From assembly GCA_000438415.1 (NCBI GenBank), contig FR902236.1, positions 4,378 through 43,089 on the forward strand: 38,712 nt of DNA. Reading direction: 5' to 3'. Under the pieces are notes generated by a model that was given only the letters and a program-made list of their open reading frames with translations, did not search any database and was not told where the DNA came from. A program made the translations under genes and the position numbers. Source of the DNA: Clostridium sp. CAG:628 (GTDB taxonomy: Bacteria; Bacillota_I; Bacilli_A; RF39; UBA660). This document shows, one piece after another, positions 1 through 6,472 of the stretch. Position 1 is the stretch's first letter. Each line of letters starts with the position of its first letter.

Positions 1-273
1 AAATATATAGAAAGTTTTGATTTAAATGTTAATAATAAAAGTGGAATATATAGTTTAAGTGATGGTGTAAATTTTTTAGGCTATAATTTTAGGGTTTTTA
101 ATAATAAACTTATTATTAGATATAGAAGTGATACTATTAAAAGAGTTTACAAAAGACTTAAGAATTTAAAGGTATATGATAATGAAATGTATTTGAAGAG
201 TGTTGCAAGTTATAAAGGCTATTTTCTTTTATGCAATACTATAGTTAGAGATAAGTATTTAAGTGAAATTTAG
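1..273 (+). CDS. Reverse transcriptase, C-terminal part (cut by window edge)
   Basis: An open frame enters from the left edge and ends at TAG 271-273, giving 90 residues. It shows the C-terminal signature of group II-intron/DGR-type reverse transcriptases: SLSDGVNFLGY (residues 18-28), then a basic stretch (RYRSDTIKRVYKRLK) and the ASYKGYF motif (about 69-75) followed by CNT. In the family this is the end of the palm/thumb region. The YxDD catalytic motif would lie outside the window. No maturase or HNH extension follows, so a diversity-generating or orphan RT fits better than a full group II intron protein. No template repeat was recognised downstream. The RT call is fairly sure; the subclass is inference. 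Confidence 0.7.
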   Translation, partial: KYIESFDLNVNNKSGIYSLSDGVNFLGYNFRVFNNKLIIRYRSDTIKRVYKRLKNLKVYDNEMYLKSVASYKGYFLLCNTIVRDKYLSEI

Positions 274-283
274 TTTATCACTT

Positions 284-330
284 TTGGCAATTACAATAAA
301 AAAAAGATACAATTTCAGTGTAATTGTCAA
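284..330 (+). promoter_or_regulatory. Promoter overlapped by 12-bp inverted repeat
   Basis: A -35 TTGGCA (284-289), an 18-nt spacer and a -10 TACAAT (308-313) lie just before the small ORF at 349. The arms TTGGCAATTACA (284-295) and TGTAATTGTCAA (319-330) pair over 12 positions with one G-T wobble, and they straddle the promoter. No T-run follows, so this looks like an operator rather than a terminator. AbiEi antitoxins are known to bind inverted repeats in their own promoter, and AbiE remnants lie downstream; linking the two is inference. Confidence 0.45.
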
Positions 331-348
331 GAAAGGAGATAAGTCAAC

Positions 349-579
349 ATGAGAAAAAAAGATGTAATTAGTTACAAAATTGATACAAGCGTTCTTAAAA
401 ATTATGTAGAATCTATTAATTCGATAACAGAACCAATGATTCAAATTAAGGCTCAACTTAATCAACTAACAAAGCCAATGCAAAAAGAACTAAAAAGCAT
501 TAATAATATGTCTAATGTAATTAAGAAACTTTTAATTAAATATCCAAACGACAAGCAAAAATATTTACAGATACTATAA
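349..579 (+). CDS. Small hypothetical helical protein
   Basis: A 76-codon ORF with a good ribosome site (AAGGAGATAAG, 331-341) ahead of ATG 349. The product is lysine/asparagine-rich and predicted mainly helical (VESINSITEPMIQIKAQLNQ region), with no signal peptide or membrane segment. I do not recognise a family. It lies between an RT tail and the AbiEi remnant. Because AbiEi-like sequence resumes immediately after its stop, it may be an intact accessory gene or a chimera created by the deletion that destroyed abiEi. Function unknown. Confidence 0.4.
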   Translation: MRKKDVISYKIDTSVLKNYVESINSITEPMIQIKAQLNQLTKPMQKELKSINNMSNVIKKLLIKYPNDKQKYLQIL

Positions 580-587
580 AGCAAATA

Positions 588-931
588 ATGGATATAAATA
601 ACGGAATACTTTCTACAAGAATGATAGACCCACTATTTTTCACATATGAATGCTCTATATTTCTATGGAATGACAGAAGAATTTCCATATAATTATACAG
701 TGACCGTACCTCAAAGTTATCATGCAAATACTGTAAATCAAAAATGTAATGTATTTTATGTTTCAGATGATGTATCTGTGATATTATAAGATCAAAAGAA
801 AGAATGAATTTAGAACAAGTTAAAAAAGCAATAAAACAATATATGCAAAGCCACGATAAAGATATAGCAAAACTATCTGAATATTCAAAAAAATGGGAAT
901 AAATAAAAAGGTTATGAAAATGATAGGTTAA
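588..931 (+). pseudogene. AbiEi-family antitoxin remnant (type IV TA), broken
   Basis: Fragments of an AbiEi antitoxin can be read in three frames. MDINNGILSTRMI (588 on) matches the N-terminal winged-helix start. HYFSHMNALYFYGMTEEFPY plus YTVTVPQSYHA (631-786) matches the conserved FSHETALYLHGL...P...VTVP core and ends at TAA 787-789. MNLEQVKKAIKQYM...LSEYSKKW (804-899) matches the C-terminal helix and continues after a +1/-2 shift as INKKVMKMIG to TAA 929-931. Most of the N-terminal domain after STRMI is missing. At least one deletion and two frameshifts make a functional product very unlikely. The family identification rests on recalled motif patterns. Confidence 0.7.
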
Positions 932-935
932 TATT

Positions 936-1052
936 ATGAGTAATTCTGCCCAGTCAGTTAAAGATAAACTAAAGAATATTTCTAGAGAAAAGAATGCGGC
1001 TTTTAACTCTGTTATGAGATTCTATATGTATGATATATTATTTTACATGTAA
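936..1052 (+). pseudogene. AbiEii-family toxin, truncated N-terminus
   Basis: ATG 936 opens a 38-codon frame, MSNSAQSVKDKLKNISREKN followed by NSVMRFYMYD, which matches the first 35 or so residues of AbiEii nucleotidyltransferase toxins. Typical family members continue into a DNA-polymerase-beta-like GS...D fold of about 280 residues. Here the match stops after MYD and the frame closes at 1050-1052. It starts 4 nt after the AbiEi remnant, the normal antitoxin-toxin order. All catalytic parts are gone, so the toxin is dead. Confidence 0.65.
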
Positions 1053-1191
1053 TATAAATATCAAAATTCACTATTTTAATAATAATTAAAGTAGTGTTTT
1101 ATATTTCTGAAAATACAATTTTTTTTCATCCAAATTTGGTAGTGAGAATAGCATGAAAAATATAAAAAATCTATATAAATAGTTTAAAATG

Positions 1192-1200
1192 TGTTATACT
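1192..1200 (+). promoter_or_regulatory. Extended -10 promoter for the pentapeptide gene
   Basis: TG-T-TATACT (1192-1200) is an extended -10 element with little -35. It overlaps the upstream in-frame ATG at 1189, so that ATG cannot be transcribed from this promoter. The gene therefore most likely starts at ATG 1219, which has AAGAGGT at good spacing. Confidence 0.55.
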
Positions 1201-1218
1201 TTTGTAAGAGGTATAAAA

Positions 1219-1845
1219 ATGAAAATAAGTGAACCAAAAATTAAAAATTGTGAAGTATCTTCCTTTAATGAGTGTGTTAAAAATGAAGAATTTAATAAAG
1301 TAAAAATTAGGGAAAATAGTAGTATATCACTTGATTTAACAGATTATACATTTGACGAATGCGTTTTTGAAAATATAGATTTTTCTAATATAGAAATAAG
1401 TGATATATCTTTGATGGATGTTAAGTTTATCAACTGTGATTTATCTAATAAAAGATTTAATGATACGTTTTTAACAAGAGTTATATTTGAAAATTGTAAA
1501 TTAACAGGTCTTACTTTTATGGACTCACATTTAAAAGATATCAAAGTCACTTCTTCGGTTGGTTTATATTTGAATGTTGCATCAACAAATATAAATAATA
1601 TTGAAATAGAAGACAGTGACTTAACTGAGGCTACTTTTAATATGAGTACTTTAAATAATGTTGTTTTAAATAATGTTAATTTAACTAAATCTATATTTTT
1701 AGGATGTAATTTAAAAGATGTAGACTTTAGCACGTCTATAATTAACGGAATTAGTTTTGATATTAAGAGTTTAAATGGAATAATAATAAACAGAATGGAT
1801 GCTGGAAATATTGTGTCAATGTTTAATGTGAGAGTGAGGGACTAA
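1219..1845 (+). CDS. Pentapeptide-repeat protein
   Basis: The 208-residue product is built from degenerate A(D/N)LXX-type five-residue repeats (FENIDFSNIEISDIS, KFINCDLSNKRF, VIFENCKLTGLTF, SIFLGCNLKDVDF), roughly residues 35-190. This predicts a right-handed quadrilateral beta helix. The C-terminal end (GIIINRMDAGNIVSMFNVRV) resembles the QA...L closing segment of Firmicutes pentapeptide proteins. No signal peptide is seen, so it is probably cytosolic. Some relatives (Qnr/MfpA) mimic DNA and protect gyrase, but nothing here shows that role. The start at 1219 is chosen because ATG 1189 lies inside the promoter. The next gene begins 2 nt after the stop, suggesting one transcript. Confidence 0.85.
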   Translation: MKISEPKIKNCEVSSFNECVKNEEFNKVKIRENSSISLDLTDYTFDECVFENIDFSNIEISDISLMDVKFINCDLSNKRFNDTFLTRVIFENCKLTGLTFMDSHLKDIKVTSSVGLYLNVASTNINNIEIEDSDLTEATFNMSTLNNVVLNNVNLTKSIFLGCNLKDVDFSTSIINGISFDIKSLNGIIINRMDAGNIVSMFNVRVRD

Positions 1846-1846
1846 A

Positions 1847-2335
1847 GTGACTAAGGAAGAAGTGTATGATTTTATAAAACACAAGAATATATGGTATGAA
1901 ATTACTGAACATAAAAGAGTGTTTACTATGGATGAGTTAGACAATATTGTTTTGCCGTATCCAGAAGCTGATGCGAAAAACTTATTTATCAGAGATGACA
2001 AGAAAAGAAACTACTACTTAATTACAGTAAGTGGTAAAAAGAAAGTTGATTTAAGTGTTTTTAGAGAAAAATATAATACTAGAAGACTTAGTTTTGCAAG
2101 TGAAAAAGATTTAATGAAAATTTTAAAATTAACCCCTGGAAGTGTAACTCCACTTGGTTTATTAAATGATAAAGAAAATTTAGTTAAATATTATTTAGAT
2201 AGTTATTTTATAAATAAGTGTGATATAATCGGAATGCACCCATGTGATAACTCTGAAACTTTATGGCTTAAGACTACAGATTTGATAAATATTTTAAAAG
2301 AAAATGGAACTATAGTAAATATAGTAGACTTGTAA
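1847..2335 (+). CDS. ProX/YbaK-type prolyl-tRNA editing deacylase
   Basis: The 162-residue protein matches the stand-alone prolyl-tRNA synthetase-associated domain (ProX) that hydrolyses mischarged Ala-tRNA(Pro). It shows LPYPEADAKNLFIRDDKKRN, YYLITVSGKKKVDL with the conserved lysine region, LKLTPGSVTPLGLLND, and the C-terminal IIGMHPCDNSETLWLKTTDL. Length is typical of the family. The start is GTG 1847, preceded by GAGGG inside the end of the pentapeptide gene; spacing of 1 nt implies coupling. It acts in the cytosol as a trans-editing factor. Confidence 0.9.
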   Translation: MTKEEVYDFIKHKNIWYEITEHKRVFTMDELDNIVLPYPEADAKNLFIRDDKKRNYYLITVSGKKKVDLSVFREKYNTRRLSFASEKDLMKILKLTPGSVTPLGLLNDKENLVKYYLDSYFINKCDIIGMHPCDNSETLWLKTTDLINILKENGTIVNIVDL

Positions 2336-2345
2336 CTCAACTTAA

Positions 2346-2363
2346 AGTTTAGAAAACTAAACT
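2346..2363. terminator. 7-bp hairpin after prolyl editing gene
   Basis: AGTTTAG-AAAA-CTAAACT is a perfect 7-bp stem with a 4-nt loop 11 nt after the stop codon. The following bases (AATGCTTTATAG) lack a clean T-run, so it may be a weak terminator or an mRNA 3' stabiliser. Confidence 0.4.
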
Positions 2364-2423
2364 AATGCTTTATAGAAATTTTTATAAAAATATATTATCA
2401 TTAAATTGTAAGGAGGAAAAATT

Positions 2424-3110
2424 ATGAAAAAGAAAGTATGTTATGTATTATGTTCATTAATTTGTCTATTAGTAGGAGGTATATCTAGTTATTTTATATT
2501 TAATAGTAGTAAAAACACATTAAAAGAGTTACCACTTCCAGAAGTTACTGGTGGAGAAAGAGGGACTCTCGGAATAGACAAAAACATTAATGAGGAAACA
2601 TTAGACGAATACTTAGGTAGAGAAGATGTGGTATATAGAGACATGAGAATGCTTAAAGACCCAGGAAATTATGAAGCAATTGGAGGAGACTCATATATTT
2701 CAGGTTTTGTTAAAGGTTTTGAAGTAGTACCTTATCCATATTTAACTGAAGTAAAGGGTTTACCTGAAATAGTAGGAGACACTTATACTGGGAAAACATT
2801 ATTTAAAGAAGTAGATGGAAAGTATGTTGCTAACTATGAAGAGTCAATGGAATACTTAGAATATTATTTTCCAAAAGATAAAGTAATCTTCTTAATGTGT
2901 GGAGGAGGCGGTTATGCTGGCATGACTAAAAATCTTCTAGTAAGTTTAGGTTGGGATGAAAACAAAATTTATGATGTAGGTGGTTACTGGTTCTATAATG
3001 GTAAAAATAATGTACAAGTTAAAACTACTAAAGATGGTAAGACTACATATGACTTTTGGAAAGTTACTTATCATGATATAGATTTTAAATCATTAACTGA
3101 GGTAAAATAA
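2424..3110 (+). CDS. Membrane-anchored rhodanese-like protein
   Basis: 228 residues. The N-terminus is a signal anchor (residues 4-26: VCYVLCSLICLLVGGISSYF). The outside domain has rhodanese features: YLGREDVVYRDMRML (the yiDvR strand), a degenerate G-x-I helix (YEAIGGDSYISGF) and the active-site loop FLMCGGGGYAGM with Cys159, then LLVSLGWDENKIYDVGGYW. In typical rhodaneses the loop is C-x4-R-(S/T); here the loop is glycine-rich and lacks arginine, so sulfurtransferase activity is uncertain. The stop overlaps the next start (TAATG), so it is co-translated with the thioredoxin-like lipoprotein. RBS AAGGAGG. Confidence 0.8.
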   Translation: MKKKVCYVLCSLICLLVGGISSYFIFNSSKNTLKELPLPEVTGGERGTLGIDKNINEETLDEYLGREDVVYRDMRMLKDPGNYEAIGGDSYISGFVKGFEVVPYPYLTEVKGLPEIVGDTYTGKTLFKEVDGKYVANYEESMEYLEYYFPKDKVIFLMCGGGGYAGMTKNLLVSLGWDENKIYDVGGYWFYNGKNNVQVKTTKDGKTTYDFWKVTYHDIDFKSLTEVK

Positions 3111-3571
3111 TGAAAAAGATAGTAGTAATAGTGTTAAGCGTATTCTTATTAACAGGTTGCTTTAGTAATAAGACTAATCAAGAAGATGGTACAAAACGAA
3201 TATATTTAACTAGTAGTTATTATAATAAAGGTGAGTTTATAAAAGTAGACGATTTAACTACTTTAGAAAGTGATACTTATATATTATTTACTTACAACAA
3301 CTTTTGTAATTTAGCAGTTTCATGCGATAAAATTTTTGAAAGTTTTATGAAAAAATATAGTATTGATTTTGTTTCAATTCCATTTGATAAATTTAAAGGT
3401 ACTTATTTATATGAAACAGTAAAGTATGCACCTTCTGTAATTATTATAAAAGATAAAGAAGTAGTTAGTTATTTAGATGCTAATTCGGATGAAGATTTAG
3501 ATAAGTATCAAGATGAGGAAGCTTTTGAAAGCTATCTTAATAAGTATATTTACTTTAATGATAAAGATTAA
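3110..3571 (+). CDS. Thioredoxin-like lipoprotein with CX5C motif
   Basis: 153 residues. A lipoprotein signal peptide ends at Cys17 (LLTGC), predicting lipidation and anchoring outside the membrane. The mature part reads like a thioredoxin fold: DTYILFTYNNFCNLAVSC (Cys66 and Cys72), a helix (DKIFESFMKKYSIDFVSIPF), YETVKYAPSVIIIKDKEVVSYLD with the cis-Pro-like AP, and a C-terminal helix. The two cysteines are five residues apart (C-N-L-A-V-S-C) rather than CxxC, although the strand-Cys-helix position is right. It overlaps the rhodanese gene by 1 nt. The pair may handle extracellular thiols or sulfane sulfur; this is inference. Confidence 0.7.
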   Translation: MKKIVVIVLSVFLLTGCFSNKTNQEDGTKRIYLTSSYYNKGEFIKVDDLTTLESDTYILFTYNNFCNLAVSCDKIFESFMKKYSIDFVSIPFDKFKGTYLYETVKYAPSVIIIKDKEVVSYLDANSDEDLDKYQDEEAFESYLNKYIYFNDKD

Positions 3572-3577
3572 CGAATG

Positions 3578-3607
3578 TTGGTCTTTATTTATTTTTAAAA
3601 GTATGAT
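3578..3607 (+). promoter_or_regulatory. Putative promoter of the HD gene
   Basis: TTGGTC (3578-3583), an 18-nt spacer and TATGAT (3602-3607) precede the GAGGTGG ribosome site of the gene at 3632. Confidence 0.45.
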
Positions 3608-3631
3608 AAACTAGTACTGTGAGGTGGATTC

Positions 3632-4153
3632 ATGAACTTAAAGATGATTTTGACTAGTGAAAATGTAAGTAATGAAATATTAAATAACTTAGATTATTTG
3701 TTAACAATTATTCCTGAAATAAAGCCTATGATAGGATTCAATCAAAAACACCCACATCATAATTTAGATGTATTTATGCATACATTAGAAGCCTTGAAGA
3801 ATTCTAAAAATGATTATATTATTAGACTCGCTTTGTTATTCCATGATATTGGAAAACCACTTTCCTGTGTAGAAGATGGAGAAGTTAGACATTTCCCACA
3901 TCATCCAGTAATTAGTGAAATGATTACTAGAAAAGTTTTAACTAGACTAAATTATGAAAAAAATATTATAAATGAAGTGTGTTATTTAGTAAAATATCAT
4001 GATACACCTATAACTAAGGAAGACGTGGAAAAGAATTATAATTTACAACTTAAAAGATATGAAGTACAAAGATGCGATACGCTCGCACATAATCCACTTA
4101 TGAATTCTAAAAGAATTTCTTATTTAATAAAAACGAAAAAGTTGTTTAAATAA
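3632..4153 (+). CDS. HD-domain phosphohydrolase (CCA-enzyme-like HD)
   Basis: 173 residues forming a single HD domain. The metal-binding set is visible: His50 in HNLDVFMHTLEAL, His71-Asp72 in LFHDIGKP, His90-His91 in HFPHHPVISE, and His123-Asp124 in KYHDTPI. The architecture (HNLDVFMHTL...HDIGKP...HFPHHPVIS) is like the HD module fused to bacterial tRNA nucleotidyltransferases, here free-standing with no polymerase domain. Probable activity is phosphomonoester or phosphodiester hydrolysis on a nucleotide or RNA end. The substrate cannot be read from the sequence. It has its own promoter and terminator. Confidence 0.8.
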   Translation: MNLKMILTSENVSNEILNNLDYLLTIIPEIKPMIGFNQKHPHHNLDVFMHTLEALKNSKNDYIIRLALLFHDIGKPLSCVEDGEVRHFPHHPVISEMITRKVLTRLNYEKNIINEVCYLVKYHDTPITKEDVEKNYNLQLKRYEVQRCDTLAHNPLMNSKRISYLIKTKKLFK

Positions 4154-4196
4154 AAAAATATAACAAAATTGTATATCTTTCTTGTTATATTTTTTA
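4151..4196. terminator. Bidirectional terminator between converging genes
   Basis: The arms at 4151-4166 and 4182-4196 (core ATATAACAA / TTGTTATAT, extended by A and T runs) form a stem of about 15 bp. The T-tract on one strand and A-tract on the other let it stop both the HD gene (+) and the KilA-N gene (-), whose last codons lie inside it. Confidence 0.75.
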
Positions 4197-5057
4197 TTTA
4201 TTTTCAATTTTCATAAATTCAGTTGTTTTAAGTTTGGTAAGATTTTCGTCATTTTCTAATATTTTCAATTGGTCTATGGCTATTTTATTTAGTTTTTCTA
4301 ACCTAGCGGATTGCGTAATTTTATCATTAATCATTGTAGCATTTATGGTTTCTAAATTACATAAAACTAAAAGTTGTCTGATATCAGCGTAGTCTCTTTG
4401 GTTTCCTTTTAATCCTTGATTTTTATCTTTCCATTCTTTTGCTGTCATACCAAATAAGGCAACATTTAGTAAATCTGCTTCAGTAGAATATGCGTGTTTT
4501 TTCTGAATATCTGTAATTAAATTAGGAACTATTGAGTTTTTTATTGCATCGGTATGTATTTTATAATTTGCTTTAGATAATACTCTACTTGCATTCCAGT
4601 CAATTTTTTCTTGATATGCTTCATTTCTTTTTAATCTTTCAAATTCTTTGATTAAGTATAACTTGAATTCTGGACTTAACCAACTTGCAAATTCTAATGC
4701 AATGTCAGAATGAGCAAATGTACCACCATTATTTCCAGATTTTGATATAATACCAATTGCATTGGTTTCTTTAATCCATTTTTGTGGTGAAATTTTAAAT
4801 TTATTACTACCTGCTTCATTTTTAAACGTGTCGAATTCGACACCTTTGAAATTTTCATTATTTAGTTTTTCCCATAACCCTAGAAATGAAATAACATCTT
4901 TATTTCTCATCCAGTTTTGTATTGGATATCTTGGTTCATCTTCATCAGCATACCTTGCTAAATCGGTTAATGATATATATTCTTCCGTGCCAATTCTAAT
5001 TACACTTACCTTGTTGTTATTAACGTTCAGTTCGCTTTTAATTAAATTATTTTTCAT
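4194..5057 (-). CDS. KilA-N domain protein
   Basis: 287 residues. A KilA-N DNA-binding domain occupies about 15-145: EEYISLTDLARY, YPIQNWMRNKDVISFLGLWE, FKISPQKWIKETNAIGIISK and GGTFAHSDIALEFASWLSPE then FKLYLIKEFERLK. The C-terminal half (IVPNLITDIQKKHAYSTEADLLNVALFGMTAKEWK) is the conserved tail seen in many stand-alone members. The domain is typical of phage regulators and anti-repressors and is also found as a chromosomal orphan. ATG 5057 is preferred over the adjacent TTG because GGAGG lies 5 nt upstream of the ATG. It is isolated between a shared terminator and tRNA-Gln with no other phage genes, which suggests a leftover or independently moving gene. Confidence 0.85.
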   Translation of the reverse strand: MKNNLIKSELNVNNNKVSVIRIGTEEYISLTDLARYADEDEPRYPIQNWMRNKDVISFLGLWEKLNNENFKGVEFDTFKNEAGSNKFKISPQKWIKETNAIGIISKSGNNGGTFAHSDIALEFASWLSPEFKLYLIKEFERLKRNEAYQEKIDWNASRVLSKANYKIHTDAIKNSIVPNLITDIQKKHAYSTEADLLNVALFGMTAKEWKDKNQGLKGNQRDYADIRQLLVLCNLETINATMINDKITQSARLEKLNKIAIDQLKILENDENLTKLKTTEFMKIENK

Positions 5058-5109
5058 CAATGCCTCCTTTTCTTTATAATAAACTTATAGAAAAGTTAAA
5101 TTTCAATTT

Positions 5110-5184
5110 TGGTTACCCCAGCAAGATTCGAACTTGCGAATGATGGAGTCAGAATCCATTGCCTTACCACTTGGCTATGGGGCA
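5110..5184 (-). tRNA. tRNA-Gln (anticodon CTG)
   Basis: Read on the minus strand, the gene begins TGCCCCATAGCCAAGTGG, has an ATGGA-TTCTGAC-TCCAT anticodon arm with CTG at 5152-5150, a T arm with GTTCGAAT, and ends TGGGGTA-A-CCA. The acceptor pairs over 7 bp with one G-T. The 3' CCA is encoded. A CTG anticodon reads CAG only, so a second tRNA-Gln (TTG) is expected elsewhere. Confidence 0.95.
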
Positions 5185-5196
5185 GTCACACTACTA

Positions 5197-5225
5197 ATTA
5201 TACTTTTTAAAACTAAGTTTGTAAA
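5197..5225 (-). promoter_or_regulatory. Promoter of tRNA-Gln
   Basis: On the minus strand TTTACA (5225-5220), a 17-nt spacer and a perfect TATAAT (5202-5197) lie about 13 nt before the tRNA 5' end. Confidence 0.75.
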
Positions 5226-5242
5226 TACTTTTCTAACAAATT

Positions 5243-5262
5243 AAAAACCTAGCAATGCTAGG
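5243..5262 (-). terminator. Terminator of the germination operon
   Basis: On the minus strand CCTAGC-ATT-GCTAGG (5262-5248) is a perfect 6-bp stem followed by TTTTT (5247-5243), the standard intrinsic form. Confidence 0.8.
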
Positions 5263-5308
5263 CTTTGTGTTGTTGAACACATTTGTGAATATTTATCCCT
5301 CTCGGGAC
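5243..5308 (-). ncRNA. Candidate small RNA with three hairpins
   Basis: On the minus strand a promoter TTTACT (5343-5338), 17-nt spacer ending in TGG, and TATATT (5320-5315, extended -10) lies just after the germination B gene. It would start an RNA near 5308. The transcript would fold UCCC-GAGA-GGGA (GNRA-type loop), then GUGUU-CAAC-AACAC, then a terminator CCUAGC-AUU-GCUAGG followed by UUUUU (ending about 5243). The last hairpin also ends the germination operon. No ORF with a ribosome site is present. It could be only the operon 3' UTR; expression data would decide. Confidence 0.4.
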
Positions 5309-5359
5309 AACAATAATATACCAAATTATTTAAAAAAAGTAAAGTAATTTTAATAAAAT

Positions 5360-6472
5360 TTATACTTTTTTACTCTTTATTTTAATTTTTCCACAAATAA
5401 ATACAAAACTTACTATGATAACTGAAAGAACAAGTAGTATGAAAGGCGAGTAAGCATAAATATTTTTATACCTATTTATATAATTTTCATATGGTATTAA
5501 ATAGATTATAACACCAATTAATAAAGAAATAATTATACCCATAACAATATATTGCTTTTTCTTAGTTTTAACATTAAATACTTCATAAAGCCCAGTTTTA
5601 ATCGTCTGTAAATTATATTGTAAACTAAGTGTCATAAATAACACCCATATTAGAATATTAATGTTTTCTATATTATCAAGAAAACTAAACATATTAATAG
5701 TTTTTAATACTTCATAACTTGGAAAAGTAAATAATATACTTACATCAATTCCAAGAACACCAATTGTACAAAGAAAAATTATTGATACACAAATGGTGTT
5801 AATGATGTATCCAATTAATATGCTTTTTTTAACATTTTCTTTATCAACTATATTATTTTTTGGAATAACAAGAAGACTTAAAATTGGTACAACACATAAC
5901 ATTGAAAACATTACAGAACTTTTTGATAGATGTGAAAAATCTTTATTCAATAGTGGTAATAAATTACTAAAATCAACTTGTCCCAAAAGAGATAGCACAT
6001 TATTAAAAAATAGAAAAGCACCAATAAATAAGCAGAATGTACTAATTCTTGCAAGAGTATCAATATCATACATTGTTGAATAGATAACTGGTAAAATTAA
6101 AATTAATGTAATTAAACTGTTTGGTGTCTCATCAAGAAATTCTAAAGATATAAATGTAGAGTATCTCCAAAAAACAAATACTGCAAAGATAAACATAAAT
6201 AAGAGAATGATAGAAACTATAATTTTACTTACGAACTTTGGAAATACATAATCTATTTTTTTAAATAAACTATATTCAGGAAGAAAATCAAATATTTTAA
6301 AGAATAGAAAGATTATTAAAAATCCAAGAAGAAAACCTATAAATATACTTATAAATACACTTGTTTTAGCAGTAACTAACATATATGGAATTAAAGTACC
6401 TGGTAGCATTGCATTAATAATGCATATAAATATAAAAGTAAAACTTAAACTACTTAATTTGTAATTTGTCAT
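5360..6472 (-). CDS. Spore germination receptor B subunit (GerAB/GerKB type)
   Basis: 370 residues, almost wholly hydrophobic, with about ten predicted membrane helices and a basic C-terminus. This is the pattern of endospore germination permeases of the APC superfamily. Family-like segments include YSTMYDIDTLARISTFCLF and FMTLSLQYNLQTIKTGLYEVF. In the receptor complex this subunit binds the germinant in the spore inner membrane. Its ATG overlaps the stop of the C-subunit gene by 4 nt (ATGA) with AGAGGTGA as ribosome site. The order here is A-C-B, less usual than A-B-C. Which germinant it senses cannot be told. Confidence 0.9.
   Translation of the reverse strand: MTNYKLSSLSFTFIFICIINAMLPGTLIPYMLVTAKTSVFISIFIGFLLGFLIIFLFFKIFDFLPEYSLFKKIDYVFPKFVSKIIVSIILLFMFIFAVFVFWRYSTFISLEFLDETPNSLITLILILPVIYSTMYDIDTLARISTFCLFIGAFLFFNNVLSLLGQVDFSNLLPLLNKDFSHLSKSSVMFSMLCVVPILSLLVIPKNNIVDKENVKKSILIGYIINTICVSIIFLCTIGVLGIDVSILFTFPSYEVLKTINMFSFLDNIENINILIWVLFMTLSLQYNLQTIKTGLYEVFNVKTKKKQYIVMGIIISLLIGVIIYLIPYENYINRYKNIYAYSPFILLVLSVIIVSFVFICGKIKIKSKKV

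Noticed and set aside
51..1218. Template/variable repeat of a diversity-generating retroelement
   Set aside because: No second copy of any roughly 100-bp segment with A-biased differences could be seen in this stretch.
1344..1733. Long antisense ORF across the pentapeptide gene
   Set aside because: Mirror of a repetitive coding frame; no ribosome site and no recognisable product.
4762..5079. Plus-strand ORF inside the KilA-N gene
   Set aside because: Low-complexity hydrophobic shadow of the opposite strand.
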